Positions 51,190-59,360 of a stretch of 64,000 nucleotides of DNA are shown here, piece by piece (within the stretch, counting starts at the first letter, position 1; each line of letters begins with the position of its first letter). The notes under the pieces are model-generated. The model had not been told where the DNA came from. It saw nothing but the letters and a program-made list of their open reading frames with translations, and did not search any database. A program made the translations under genes and the position numbers. Origin of the DNA: Chloroflexi bacterium HGW-Chloroflexi-10 (lineage in GTDB: Bacteria > Chloroflexota > Anaerolineae > Anaerolineales > Anaerolineaceae); assembly GCA_002840755.1 (NCBI GenBank), contig PHBZ01000003.1, positions 195,287-259,286 of the forward strand, given 5' to 3'.

Positions 51190-52437
51190 CTAAAATGTAT
51201 AATCAGGTGGGTTTTGTTTGCGGGGTTGCAAGGAAAAAGATTTCTGATCGGTTGCAAACAGGTTTTGCAGTGGCATCGAATCCAATTCCAGGACACGTCC
51301 ATTGGCGAAATATTCAAAATCAAAGCTGGTCAAGTCACCGGCTTGTTTGCCAGGCACCGGCATTGCCCGAACAGTTAAAGGTTTGCGTAAACGGCTGGCC
51401 AATGCAGCTATATCCAGCAGCAAGGCTTCTAGTTCTTGGGATGATGTATTTCCTGGTAATGGAATGGTGTCTAACCCGGTACCGCACACCGCTGAGAACA
51501 TCAGTAAATCTTTAATAGAGAGTGTTTGGTCGATAGAGCGTTTGGCGAGAATAGAATCCTCCAAAAGTGGAAGCATCAATCCATTAAACCCGGTACGCGG
51601 CCAGTTTCCCCGATCCAATGTATCGGCCAGAAATGCAGCGGCGGCAAGAGAGCCATGTTTGCCCAGTTTACCCGGACCCAAAAGCTCCAACGCATTTCCC
51701 AGGGAACATGAGTCGATGGGAAAAGGCGCCACAGAAAAATCAAACCCCTGAAAGACGATGCGAGTGTCGATCAAGAGCTCACTGAGGATAGTTGCCATTT
51801 GATTGGCATGTTCTTCCAGGCGGAGGATCAGATTTTCCCTGGCTTGTAACAATGAGCCGGCGATTGAAAAAGATTCAACAACCTCATCCGCGCCTTCGAC
51901 AGCAATGGCAATGGAAGGAGGTTGACCTTTGCTATGGAAAGAACCGGGGAAAAATGGCCCGAACGGGGGCATATATGCGAGGGCACTGAAACGCAAATTG
52001 GCAAACCCATCGGCTTCGAAATGGGCAGCCTGGTTTACGATTTGCGCACAGGCCCGAATGGCGGTCAGTCTGATTCCATTGGGTTCGTCCGCAATGACCC
52101 CGGAGAAAAAGGTTTTATTAGTTTCCTTCAAGAGATCTGGAAGCATAGCGTAACTTTCGGGTGCTTCAATCAGAGCCGGCCCCAGCGAAAGATAATCGAA
52201 CCCAGCTTGAACAGCCTGTTTTTCCAGCTTTTTTGCCAAATTGATGACGCTCCGGACATTGCCACCATTAATCATCAGTGTGAATGGGATGGTGGAAATC
52301 CGGCAGGTTTGCACTGTGTATCCGGCGTTTGGAAATGCAACCCTGGCAACATCGATTAACTCGCCAAATTGAGTGAATGTCTGGTTGGCGTGTATGTCAG
52401 TGGGATCATAAAAGCAGGTGATAGAGCGAATTTTCAT
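51190..52437 (-). CDS. DUF711 (UPF0210) family protein
   Basis: A 415-aa protein of the DUF711 family, recognised by the start MKIRSITCFYDP, the Gly/Pro-rich ALAYMPPFGPFFPGSFH and the C-terminal TVRAMPVPGKQAGDLTSF. Structures of relatives show a symmetric alpha/beta fold, but no function is known to me. The ATG overlaps the upstream TrmH-type stop by 4 bp, so the two are translationally coupled. Confidence 0.85.
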   Translation of the reverse strand: MKIRSITCFYDPTDIHANQTFTQFGELIDVARVAFPNAGYTVQTCRISTIPFTLMINGGNVRSVINLAKKLEKQAVQAGFDYLSLGPALIEAPESYAMLPDLLKETNKTFFSGVIADEPNGIRLTAIRACAQIVNQAAHFEADGFANLRFSALAYMPPFGPFFPGSFHSKGQPPSIAIAVEGADEVVESFSIAGSLLQARENLILRLEEHANQMATILSELLIDTRIVFQGFDFSVAPFPIDSCSLGNALELLGPGKLGKHGSLAAAAFLADTLDRGNWPRTGFNGLMLPLLEDSILAKRSIDQTLSIKDLLMFSAVCGTGLDTIPLPGNTSSQELEALLLDIAALASRLRKPLTVRAMPVPGKQAGDLTSFDFEYFANGRVLELDSMPLQNLFATDQKSFSLQPRKQNPPDYTF

Positions 52438-53216
52438 GTAGACCTCTGTCGGACTGTTTCGAATAATAAAATACTGGCGGCAATGGCTGCATTCAGTGAT
52501 TCCATTTTTCCCGGCATGGGAATAGATAAAGCCATATCTGTGGATTGACGTGCCTGAAGACCTGCGCCTTCGGCCTCGTTACCAACCAGAATGGCGCTTG
52601 GTTTTCGTAGATCGGCCTGCCAACAGCTGGTTGGAGCCTCTGCGGCGGCCATGTAAATGGTTAATGGTTGGGGATTGTTCTTGCAAATTTCTACAATTTG
52701 CGGCCATTCCATTTTAAAAACAGGCAATAGAAAGTGAGCCCCCATGCCGGCACGTAGTACCTTTGGCGCCAAATGGTCGGTACAGCCTGCGGTAAGCAAA
52801 ACAGCCTGGACACCTGCCGCTGCAGCTGTCCGCAATAGGGTTCCCAGGTTTCCCGGGTCGCGAATCGTATCGCAAATAAGAATAAAATCCAGTTGTTTGG
52901 GCATAGAGGGCTGTGGGAAGTGCATTACAGCCAAAATTCCCTGGGAGGTTTCTGTATCGGTCATTTTTTGCATGATGGATAAGGCAACCTCTTCCACAGG
53001 AATACCAGCGTGAATAAACCGATCGATCAGCAAACGACCGCGTTCCGAAAGGTTATCCGCAAAAAAAACACTTTCAGTTTGCCATTGGGCGGCAAAGGCT
53101 TCTTCCACCAGGCGCACACCTTCTATTACACAGGTCTGAGATTTTTTGCGTTCTTTAGATTGAGAGAACAATGCGCGAATAGTTTGAATTTTCTGGTTTT
53201 TGTCGGATGTAATCAT
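52434..53216 (-). CDS. TrmH family (SpoU) RNA 2'-O-methyltransferase
   Basis: A 260-aa SPOUT enzyme that methylates a ribose in rRNA or tRNA using S-adenosylmethionine. An N-terminal substrate-binding domain (about 1-100, with CVIEGVRLVEEAF) is followed by the catalytic domain with DTIRDPGNLGTLLRTA, ILVGNEAEGAG and IPMPGKMESLNAAIA, the three knot motifs. The exact RNA target cannot be told. The start MITSDKNQ at 53216 has GGAG about 6 nt upstream; the frame open to 53333 would overlap the rplT 3' end without a ribosome site. Confidence 0.9.
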   Translation of the reverse strand: MITSDKNQKIQTIRALFSQSKERKKSQTCVIEGVRLVEEAFAAQWQTESVFFADNLSERGRLLIDRFIHAGIPVEEVALSIMQKMTDTETSQGILAVMHFPQPSMPKQLDFILICDTIRDPGNLGTLLRTAAAAGVQAVLLTAGCTDHLAPKVLRAGMGAHFLLPVFKMEWPQIVEICKNNPQPLTIYMAAAEAPTSCWQADLRKPSAILVGNEAEGAGLQARQSTDMALSIPMPGKMESLNAAIAASILLFETVRQRST

Positions 53217-53257
53217 GATAACTCCGCGATTAATTGTACCTGAAAGCTGGTAAAACA

Positions 53258-53285
53258 AAACCGGTTGGTGATTACCAACCGGTTT
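53258..53285. terminator. Terminator of the infC-rpmI-rplT operon
   Basis: The perfect 12 bp stem AAACCGGTTGGT / ACCAACCGGTTT has a 4 nt loop. On the minus strand, TTTTGTTTT follows. Confidence 0.85.
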
Positions 53286-53310
53286 AATTCGCGCATCAAA
53301 TTTTATTGTT

Positions 53311-53661
53311 TTATGCCTCTTTAGCTTTTGCAATCACTGCTGCGAAAGCTTGAGGATCACGAACAGCCAGATCAGCCAGCATTTTGCGGTTAATCAGAAT
53401 GTTCGCTTCACGCATGCCGAAAATCAGCTTGCTGTAGCTAATACCGTTCAGACGGGCACCCGCATTGATACGGGTAATCCATAAACGGCGCAAATCGCGC
53501 TTGCGAACGCGACGATCGCGCGTTGCATACCAAAGGCTTTTGAGCATAGCCTCATTCGCACGGCGGAAGAGTTTACTTCTGGTGCCGAACTGGCCTTTGG
53601 TGATCTTTAATATTTTTTTATGCCGGCGGTTACCTGTTGGTCCGCTTTTTACACGTGACAT
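53311..53661 (-). CDS. rplT: 50S ribosomal protein L20
   Basis: A 116-aa 23S rRNA-binding assembly protein, very basic at the N-terminus (SRVKSGPTGNRRHKKILK), with the hallmark YATRDRRVRKRDLRRLWI block and a C-terminal domain from about 60. In other bacteria L20 represses its own operon through the leader; the position after infC and rpmI fits this. Standard length. Confidence 0.96.
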   Translation of the reverse strand: MSRVKSGPTGNRRHKKILKITKGQFGTRSKLFRRANEAMLKSLWYATRDRRVRKRDLRRLWITRINAGARLNGISYSKLIFGMREANILINRKMLADLAVRDPQAFAAVIAKAKEA

Positions 53662-53756
53662 AAATAACTCCTTTGCGAACCCTTGGGCGCCAGTGATTTA
53701 ATCACTTGTTGAAACACCCAATAGCTGCACTAAAACATGAATACAAACAGCCTGAC

Positions 53757-53981
53757 CTAGAGATAGGGGGCCAGACGACGGATGCGCTGGGCAATTTTGT
53801 TACCTTTGACTTCAATCATCTCAGATAACAAAGCCTTGGTGCGTTTCGAGGTGCGACGGCGCAAATGGCTTTTGCCGCCCTTGGTACGAACCAATTTGCC
53901 CGACCCGGTCAAGCGAAACCTTTTCGAGGTTGCTTTATGGGTCTTCATTTTGATTTTGCCGGTTTGTGGTTTGCGAGGCAC
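53757..53981 (-). CDS. rpmI: 50S ribosomal protein L35
   Basis: A 74-aa ribosomal protein with the conserved core MKTHKATSKRFRLTGSGK and RRLAPYL at the end. The only site with a ribosome-binding sequence (GAGGAGT) is the GTG at 53981, giving a 10-residue extension (VPRKPQTGKI) before the family's usual start. The internal ATG has no ribosome site. It lies between infC and rplT in the conserved order. Confidence 0.92.
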   Translation of the reverse strand: MPRKPQTGKIKMKTHKATSKRFRLTGSGKLVRTKGGKSHLRRRTSKRTKALLSEMIEVKGNKIAQRIRRLAPYL

Positions 53982-54090
53982 TTTTTTACTCCTCAAAATA
54001 AGATTCAATAAAATTCGCGGTCAGCACATTACATGCGCGACCGCGAATTATACTATACAATAATTGATTCGAGAAGCGATTCAGAGAATT

Positions 54091-54774
54091 TTATTCTTCT
54101 TCGTTTTCATCAGTACTATCATCGTCAACGATATCATCATCTTCGTCAAGATCGATATCTTCAAATTCTTCTTCGGAAATTTCGAGGTCTTTTACAGACA
54201 ATAAGTCGAGCTCTACTTTTTGGGATGAACTACTGACTATAACTTTGGGTTTTTTGCCGGGACCTTTCGTCGGTGTAAGCATCATCGACATATTACGTCC
54301 TTCGATGTTGGGCTTTTGTTCCACAATGGCGATATCGGCTAATTCTGCGGCAATCTCTTTCAGATCTTCCAATGCAATTTCCGGGTAGGTAATTTCACGT
54401 CCACGGAAGCGAACGGTCACTTTTACCTTCATACCATCTTCCAACCAGCGGCGGGCATCACGGGTTTTGAAACCACGATGATGTTCGTTGGTTTTGGGAC
54501 GCAAACGGATTTCTTTGATTTCGATCTTGGTTTGAGCTTTTCGAGCTTCCCGTTCTTTCTTGGTACGCTCATACAAAAACTTTCCAAAATCCATCACGCG
54601 GCAAACCGGCGGGTTAGCTGCGGGTGCGACCTCTACAAGATCTAATTCTGCCTGGTGTGCGATTTCCATCGCTCTTTGGGCGGTTACAACACCAATGTTT
54701 TCTCCCTCGGGACCAATCAGGCGAACTTCTTTGACACGAATTTGTTCATTGATACGAAAATTTGACGTACTGAT
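54091..54774 (-). CDS. infC: Translation initiation factor IF-3, probable AUC start
   Basis: About 227 aa. The N-domain (FRINEQIRVKEVRLIGPEG), the helical linker (DFGKFLYERTKKERE) and the C-domain (IEIKEIRLRPKTNEHH, VKVTVRFRGRE) are complete. The only good ribosome site, AAAGGAGAG, points 7 nt ahead to ATC at 54774-54772; no ATG, GTG or TTG fits. A non-canonical start allows IF-3 to repress its own translation in E. coli (AUU), so the same control is likely. The C-terminal 60 residues are an extra, extremely acidic tail (DIDLDEDDD ... DENEEE), absent from most IF-3 proteins. First gene of infC-rpmI-rplT. Confidence 0.93.
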   Translation of the reverse strand: MSTSNFRINEQIRVKEVRLIGPEGENIGVVTAQRAMEIAHQAELDLVEVAPAANPPVCRVMDFGKFLYERTKKEREARKAQTKIEIKEIRLRPKTNEHHRGFKTRDARRWLEDGMKVKVTVRFRGREITYPEIALEDLKEIAAELADIAIVEQKPNIEGRNMSMMLTPTKGPGKKPKVIVSSSSQKVELDLLSVKDLEISEEEFEDIDLDEDDDIVDDDSTDENEEE

Positions 54775-54845
54775 AGCTTCTCTCCTTTTAATTTTTGGGA
54801 CGAACAATTCTTGATGACAAGAGTGTTCTTTCCATAATCTTTTTT

Positions 54846-54875
54846 AATATACCATAGTTTGAAGCGTACCGTCAA
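54846..54875 (-). promoter_or_regulatory. Promoter of the infC operon
   Basis: Minus strand: TTGACG (54875-54870), 18 nt, TATATT (54851-54846). Predicted leader of about 65 nt before the ATC start. Confidence 0.65.
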
Positions 54876-54900
54876 TAAATGGTACGAATAAACGGGGATA

Positions 54901-54936
54901 TAAGGAGAGGTTCTTCAGTTTAAGGACCTCTCCTTA
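54901..54936. terminator. Hairpin after thrS
   Basis: A 15 bp stem, TAAGGAGAGGTTCTT / AAGGACCTCTCCTTA with one G-T pair and a 6 nt loop, lies 7 bp after the thrS stop. It is strong but without a T run on the thrS strand, so it may need Rho or act in 3'-end stability. Confidence 0.6.
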
Positions 54937-54942
54937 AAATTA

Positions 54943-56733
54943 TCAGGCCAGGTTGGCGACATCTTCTTTGACACGAGCCAGAAAATCGGCCAGCGGCATG
55001 CTGCCGGGGTTTTCGCCATTGCGCAACCGCAATGCTACTTCTCCGGCTTCGGCTTCTTTATCGCCGATCACAAGCATGTAGGGGGTCTTTTGCAATTGAG
55101 CATTGCGAATTTTCGCATTCATGCGGTCATTGCTGTCATCCACTTCCACACGCACCCCGGCTGCTTTGAGTTCTGCGGCCACCTTGTGCGCATAGTCTAC
55201 ATGCCGGTCGGCAATAGGAATGATCTGAGCCTGAATCGGCATCATCCAGACCGGGAAGGCGCCACCATAATGTTCGATGAGAACACCCATGAACCGTTCG
55301 AGAGAGCCTAGTAAGGCACGGTGAATCATGAATGGGCGGTGTTGCTGGCCGTCTTCACCAATGTAGCTCATTCCAAAGCGCTCTGGCATGTTGAAATCGA
55401 ATTGAATGGTACTGAGCTGCCATTCGCGGCCCAGAGCATCAATCATTTTTAGATCAATTTTGGGGCCATAAAACGCTGCGCCGCCTTCATCAATATCGTA
55501 ATTCAAATCGGCACGATCAAGAGCAGCTCGCAAAGCCTCCTGAGCCACTTCCCAATTTTTAGTTTCGCCTACCGATTTTTCAGGGTTGCGGGTGGAGAGA
55601 TAAGCGTGAAAGTCATTCATACCGAAATGGCGCAGGATGTGCAAACAGAAATTGAGCACACGGTCAATCTCTTCCGGCATTTGATCTTCGCGGCAGAAAA
55701 GATGCGCATCGTCCTGAGTAAATCCGCGAACGCGAAGTAAGCCATGCAGCACGCCGGAGCGTTCGTAGCGGTAAACAGTGCCCCATTCCGCCATGCGGAT
55801 GGGAAAATCACGATACGAATGCATTTTATTTTTATAAATCATAATATGGAAGGGACAGTTCATTGGTTTGGCGTAATAGTTGTCTCCCTCGATTTCCATT
55901 GGAGCAAACATATTTTCGCTATAAAAGCCTAAATGACCTGAGGTTTCCCATAAATTCGCCCGACCAATATGAGGGCTGTAGACAACGTCATATCCATTGG
56001 CAAGATGCTCCACCTTGCAGTAATCTTCGACAAAATGACGGATGAGGCCGCCTTTAGGATGCCAGAGGATCAAACCGGGTCCAATTTCCTGGCTAACCGA
56101 GAAAAGGTCCAGTTCTTTGCCTAATTTGCGATGATCACGCTTTTTCGCTTCTTCCATGCGCCAAAGGTAATCATTCAATGCTTCGGGATCTTCGAAAGCA
56201 GTCCCGTAAATGCGCTGCAGCATGGGGCGTTTTTCATCTCCGCGCCAATAAGCCCCAGCAATCGAGATGAGTTTAACCGCTTTGGGGTTAATTTCCCTGG
56301 TGGATTGCACATGCGGACCGCGGCATAAATCAACGAAACTGCTCGAGTGGTAAAGAGAAATTTCCGGCTTTTCTTCGAGTGGGTTACCGTGTTCATCTTC
56401 CCCACCCTGTTCCAAGCCTTCAATCAGTTCCAATTTATAGGGTTGATCTTTAAATACCTCGCGCGCCTGGTCGGCACTGATCACTTCGCGTTCAAATTTG
56501 TGATTGCCTTTAAGGATATGCTTCATCTTTTTTTCAATCTCTTCCAGGTCCTCAGGGGTTAATGCCCTGGGTAGATCGAAATCATAATAAAATCCTTCAT
56601 CAATGGCTGGACCAATAGCAATTTTCGCTTCGGGGAATTTTTCCAAAACCGCCTGTGCCATTACATGGGCAGTTGAGTGCCGGATCCGGAACAATTGTGA
56701 AGCTTCATATACGGTATCTACTTTTTTCGCCAT
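54943..56733 (-). CDS. thrS: Threonyl-tRNA synthetase lacking the TGS domain
   Basis: A class II synthetase of 596 aa that charges tRNA-Thr. It has the editing domain (about 15-185) with HSTAHVMAQAV and the zinc/editing motif YHSSSFVDLCRGPHV. The catalytic core has motif 1, motif 2 (VYRYERSGVLHGLLRVRGFTQ) and the zinc ligands around MNCPFHI, DAHLFC and IHRALLGS (motif 3). The anticodon-binding domain is at about 490-596. Most ThrRS begin with a 60-residue TGS domain; it is missing here, and the GGAGGTG ribosome site just before the ATG rules out a longer protein. Controlled by an upstream T-box. Confidence 0.96.
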   Translation of the reverse strand: MAKKVDTVYEASQLFRIRHSTAHVMAQAVLEKFPEAKIAIGPAIDEGFYYDFDLPRALTPEDLEEIEKKMKHILKGNHKFEREVISADQAREVFKDQPYKLELIEGLEQGGEDEHGNPLEEKPEISLYHSSSFVDLCRGPHVQSTREINPKAVKLISIAGAYWRGDEKRPMLQRIYGTAFEDPEALNDYLWRMEEAKKRDHRKLGKELDLFSVSQEIGPGLILWHPKGGLIRHFVEDYCKVEHLANGYDVVYSPHIGRANLWETSGHLGFYSENMFAPMEIEGDNYYAKPMNCPFHIMIYKNKMHSYRDFPIRMAEWGTVYRYERSGVLHGLLRVRGFTQDDAHLFCREDQMPEEIDRVLNFCLHILRHFGMNDFHAYLSTRNPEKSVGETKNWEVAQEALRAALDRADLNYDIDEGGAAFYGPKIDLKMIDALGREWQLSTIQFDFNMPERFGMSYIGEDGQQHRPFMIHRALLGSLERFMGVLIEHYGGAFPVWMMPIQAQIIPIADRHVDYAHKVAAELKAAGVRVEVDDSNDRMNAKIRNAQLQKTPYMLVIGDKEAEAGEVALRLRNGENPGSMPLADFLARVKEDVANLA

Positions 56734-56779
56734 CTTACACCTCCGATCGGCAAAATAAAAAAATTGGATTTAAAACAAA

Positions 56780-57022
56780 AAAACTCATGCCACTGGGGCA
56801 AGAGCTCTTCTCGCGGTTCCACCCAGATTACTCCATTTTTGGTGAAGCATCTCGTAGAGGCTGGTAACGGCAGCCTGCCGGTTGCCATACTCCGACTATT
56901 GTCGTTTCCGGTTTCAGCTCACAGGTGGTTTTCACTACATTCTTTCCGGAAAGGCTTTCAGCCTATGACCTTTCCTCTCTGCCGGTTTTGTGCAGTTACT
57001 CGTCCTGATCATTGCCTTACTT
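56780..57022 (-). ncRNA. T-box leader (tRNA-Thr-sensing) of thrS
   Basis: The T-box sequence AATCTGGGTGGAACCGCG (56829-56812, minus strand) is the conserved antiterminator side that pairs with an uncharged tRNA end. Stem I is visible upstream: GAGTA, AGAGAGG and the specifier region, with the probable specifier codon ACC (Thr) at 56929-56927 followed by A and then TGTGAGC. The terminator alternative is CTCTTGCC / GGCATGAG followed by TTTTTTT (about 56805-56780). Uncharged tRNA-Thr should allow thrS transcription. The leader begins only about 15 nt after tRNA-Val, with no room for its own promoter. Confidence 0.9.
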
Positions 57023-57036
57023 TATTTTGATTGAGG

Positions 57037-57110
57037 TGGGCGGTATAGGGCTCGAACCTACGACCTTCGCGATGTCAACGCGATGCTCTAACCAACTGAG
57101 CTAACCGCCC
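57037..57110 (-). tRNA. tRNA-Val (anticodon GAC)
   Basis: Cloverleaf read on the minus strand: acceptor GGGCGGT / ACCGCCC, D-arm GCTCAGTTGGTTAGAGC, anticodon stem-loop TCGCG-TTGACAT-CGCGA with anticodon GAC, T-arm with GTTCGAGC, discriminator A. CCA is not encoded (CCT follows). It is expressed from a promoter at 57126-57154, and thrS lies directly downstream on the same strand. Confidence 0.95.
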
Positions 57111-57125
57111 GTTCAACGTGCCGAT

Positions 57126-57154
57126 ATTATAATGGAGGTAAGCTTATTATGCAA
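57126..57154 (-). promoter_or_regulatory. Promoter of tRNA-Val (and probably thrS)
   Basis: Minus strand: TTGCAT (57154-57149), 17 nt, perfect TATAAT (57131-57126). Start point about 9 nt before the tRNA 5' end. Confidence 0.7.
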
Positions 57155-57184
57155 TAGTTAAAATTAAAGGAGTTGTATTTTTCC

Positions 57185-57213
57185 TTCCCAATCGGCTGGA
57201 GTGGTGGTAAAAT
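57185..57213 (+). promoter_or_regulatory. Promoter of tRNA-Ser
   Basis: TTCCCA (57185-57190), 17 nt including an extended TGG, then TAAAAT (57208-57213), about 27 nt before the tRNA. Confidence 0.55.
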
Positions 57214-57239
57214 TTCGGACGCATTGTTTAGGAAATACT

Positions 57240-57329
57240 GGAGAGGTTGCGTAGTCTGGCTTAACGCGCTCGCCTGGAAAGCGGGTATACTGAAAGGTAT
57301 CAAGGGTTCGAATCCCTTCCTCTCCGCCA
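57240..57329 (+). tRNA. tRNA-Ser (anticodon GGA)
   Basis: A class II tRNA with a long variable arm: acceptor GGAGAGG / CCTCTCC, anticodon stem-loop CTCGC-CTGGAAA-GCGGG (anticodon GGA), variable arm TATACTGAAAGGTATC, T-loop GTTCGAATC, discriminator G and an encoded CCA. It is followed by a perfect palindromic terminator. Confidence 0.96.
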
Positions 57330-57333
57330 GAAA

Positions 57334-57361
57334 AAAACAGGACGAAATTTCGTCCTGTTTT
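57334..57361. terminator. Terminator of tRNA-Ser
   Basis: A 28 bp perfect palindrome, AAAACAGGACGAAA / TTTCGTCCTGTTTT, lies 5 nt after the tRNA. Confidence 0.85.
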
Positions 57362-57452
57362 GCTATAATTAGGAATTAATGTAATCAGTGACAGAAGGGG
57401 ATGTTTTCCAATAATGCATGCATATGCAGGGAATGTAAAATTGACCACTCAA

Positions 57453-57833
57453 CTATTGTGCCAATACCTGGCGTGTCAGAGGTTGATCAAAGAGCCATAA
57501 CAAAAATGTAGATATGGCCATGGCTACAACAGACAAGACGAAATATAAACCATCAAAGCCAACGCCGGATGTGCTTTGCGGCATAAGCATCATTAAACGA
57601 CTGATGATATTAAAACCCTGTGCAAAAGCAACCAGATACAGCGGCCAGGGCTGCGGGGAACGACGAAATATTTGTACTGCGCCAACCAATGCCATGATCA
57701 CTAAAAGCATTGGCAGCCACCAGGTTTGAGAAGTTGGGTTGAAAATTGAAGGTGGGTATAGTAATATTGGTATGATTTGTAGGACCAGTAAAGCATTAAG
57801 AAATTTGGTATTACCAAATAGTTTCCGGTTCAT
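57453..57833 (-). CDS. Small four-helix membrane protein
   Basis: A 126-aa protein with four predicted transmembrane helices (about 12-28, 38-54, 65-82 and 96-114) and almost no soluble part. No family recognised. The ATG has AAGGAAA upstream. Stand-alone gene between tRNA-Ser and the liv operon; no functional clue from neighbours. Confidence 0.6.
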   Translation of the reverse strand: MNRKLFGNTKFLNALLVLQIIPILLYPPSIFNPTSQTWWLPMLLVIMALVGAVQIFRRSPQPWPLYLVAFAQGFNIISRLMMLMPQSTSGVGFDGLYFVLSVVAMAISTFLLWLFDQPLTRQVLAQ

Positions 57834-58199
57834 GATTTGTTTTCCTTTTTAGTGCGAATAAATTAAATGTGGATAAATCCTATTACATGGATTTTAAACG
57901 CAATCAGCAAATTGTCAAGGCAAAAATTGGTGATATTTACACTTGACAATATTATATTCTACCGTTATAGTCTCATATATCCCGTACGTCAAAAATTGCG
58001 AGTTTTTTCTTTAAATTGTCCTATTGATTCCAATAAATGTCTTTATTTACAAAATTTCCGAATAATTTTATAGATGGGTGCATTTGGAATACATAGAAAA
58101 TTTTCCTTATTAAATCTTTACCCGGGTTGTTCCTCCCAAATTTTTGGGAGTTAATAAACAATAGTCGCCAAATATTCTTAAAATGGAGGAGAATATAAA
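57834..58199 (+). other. Long leader and promoter region of the liv operon
   Basis: This 366 bp gap holds a strong promoter, TTGACA-17-TATAGT (57943-57971). A 9 bp inverted repeat, ATTGTCAAG (57911-57919) and CTTGACAAT (57942-57950), covers the -35 box. A leader of about 220 nt follows, with a small CTCCCAAA / TTTGGGAG hairpin around 58124-58150. The repeat is a candidate operator and the leader a candidate regulatory RNA; no known riboswitch class is recognised. The ATG has AATGGAGGAG upstream. Confidence 0.6.
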
Positions 58200-59342
58200 A
58201 TGAAGTCTTATAAATTGTTTAGTGTCCTGATGTTAGTAGCCATTTTGATGGCTGCCTGTACCCCTGGTGGTGCAGCATCGAAAGAACTGAAGATAGCTGT
58301 TCTGGCCCCACTTTCCGGACCAGTGCCCACCTTTGGTGAAATGACCCGAGACGGCACTTTGATGGCCATTGAAGAATGGAACGCAAAAGGTGGTGTTTTG
58401 GGAATGACGATTGTCCCGATTGTGGAAGACAGTCAATGTACCCCTGATCCGGCTTTGAATGCTGCCAATAAAGTCATTAACAATGACAAGGTGCATTACA
58501 TTATCGGCGAAGTATGTTCAAAGGCTTCCATTCCGGTATCTGAAGTTGCCAACGCAGCTAAAGTAATCCAGATCAGCCCAACATCCACCAACCCCAGTGT
58601 TACCGTAGACGCCAACGGTGTAACTAAGCCTTATATCTATCGCGCATGTTTCATTGATCCCTTCCAGGGATTGGTTGGAGCGAAATTCGCTATGGATAAC
58701 CTGGGCGCAAAAACCGCTTTCGTCATGGTTGATCAGGCTAACGACTATGTAAAAGGTCTGGCCGAATTCTTCAAGAAAGCCTTTACCGAAGCCGGCGGCA
58801 CCATCGTTGGTGAGGAATCCTATACCGCTAATGACACCGATTTTTCAGCCATCCTGTCTAAGGTCGCCGATACCAGCCCGGATGTAGTCTATTTGCCCGA
58901 TTATTACAACATTGTCAATCTGGTTATGCAACAGGCTAAAGAAAAAGGCATCACAACCCCGTTTGTCGGTGGTGATGGCTGGGATTCTGCTGACCTGGAT
59001 TTGAATGCAGCAGCTGGTGGTTATTTCACCAACCACTATTCGCCCGAAGATCCACGTCCTGAAGTTCAGAATTTCCGCAACAACTTCGAAGCCAAATATG
59101 ATGGTAAGACCCCGGATGCTTTAGCTGCTCTGGCTTATGATGCTACGAACATGCTCTTGGCAGCCATCGAAAAAGCCGGCGCTGATGATACCGACAAGGT
59201 ACGCGCTGCTTTGGATGCTATTGAATTCTCTGCCGTTTCCGGTGTAATCACCTTCGACAGTGCTCACAACCCGATTAAATCCGCTACCATCCTTTCCGTA
59301 ACAACAGATGGTATCAAATTTAATTCAGTAGTTGCCCCATAA
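58200..59342 (+). CDS. Branched-chain amino acid ABC transporter, substrate-binding lipoprotein
   Basis: A 380-aa lipoprotein of the LivJ/LivK type (type I periplasmic binding fold). Signal peptide with lipobox LMAAC (cysteine about 20), then KIAVLAPLSGPVPTFGE, the block DSQCTPDPALNAANK, IGEVCSKASIPVSE and ISPTSTNPSVT. It collects branched-chain or related amino acids outside the membrane for the LivHMGF complex encoded downstream. A strong hairpin between it and livH may allow higher expression of the binding protein. Confidence 0.92.
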   Translation: MKSYKLFSVLMLVAILMAACTPGGAASKELKIAVLAPLSGPVPTFGEMTRDGTLMAIEEWNAKGGVLGMTIVPIVEDSQCTPDPALNAANKVINNDKVHYIIGEVCSKASIPVSEVANAAKVIQISPTSTNPSVTVDANGVTKPYIYRACFIDPFQGLVGAKFAMDNLGAKTAFVMVDQANDYVKGLAEFFKKAFTEAGGTIVGEESYTANDTDFSAILSKVADTSPDVVYLPDYYNIVNLVMQQAKEKGITTPFVGGDGWDSADLDLNAAAGGYFTNHYSPEDPRPEVQNFRNNFEAKYDGKTPDALAALAYDATNMLLAAIEKAGADDTDKVRAALDAIEFSAVSGVITFDSAHNPIKSATILSVTTDGIKFNSVVAP

Positions 59343-59360
59343 ACAAAACGGGAATAAAGT

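Noticed and set aside
53217..53333. Extended start for the TrmH-type methyltransferase
   Set aside because: It would run through the operon terminator and into rplT; the ATG at 53216 has a good ribosome site.
54775..54807. TTG at 54807 as the infC start
   Set aside because: No ribosome site upstream; the strong AAAGGAGAG lies inside that extension and points to ATC 54774.
56655..57030. Plus-strand frames over the region upstream of thrS
   Set aside because: The region is explained by the T-box leader on the opposite strand.
57164..57448. A 94-codon minus-strand frame containing GGEEGIRTLDT
   Set aside because: It is the antisense of tRNA-Ser and its flanks; this EEGIRTLD-type peptide is a well-known false prediction over tRNA genes.
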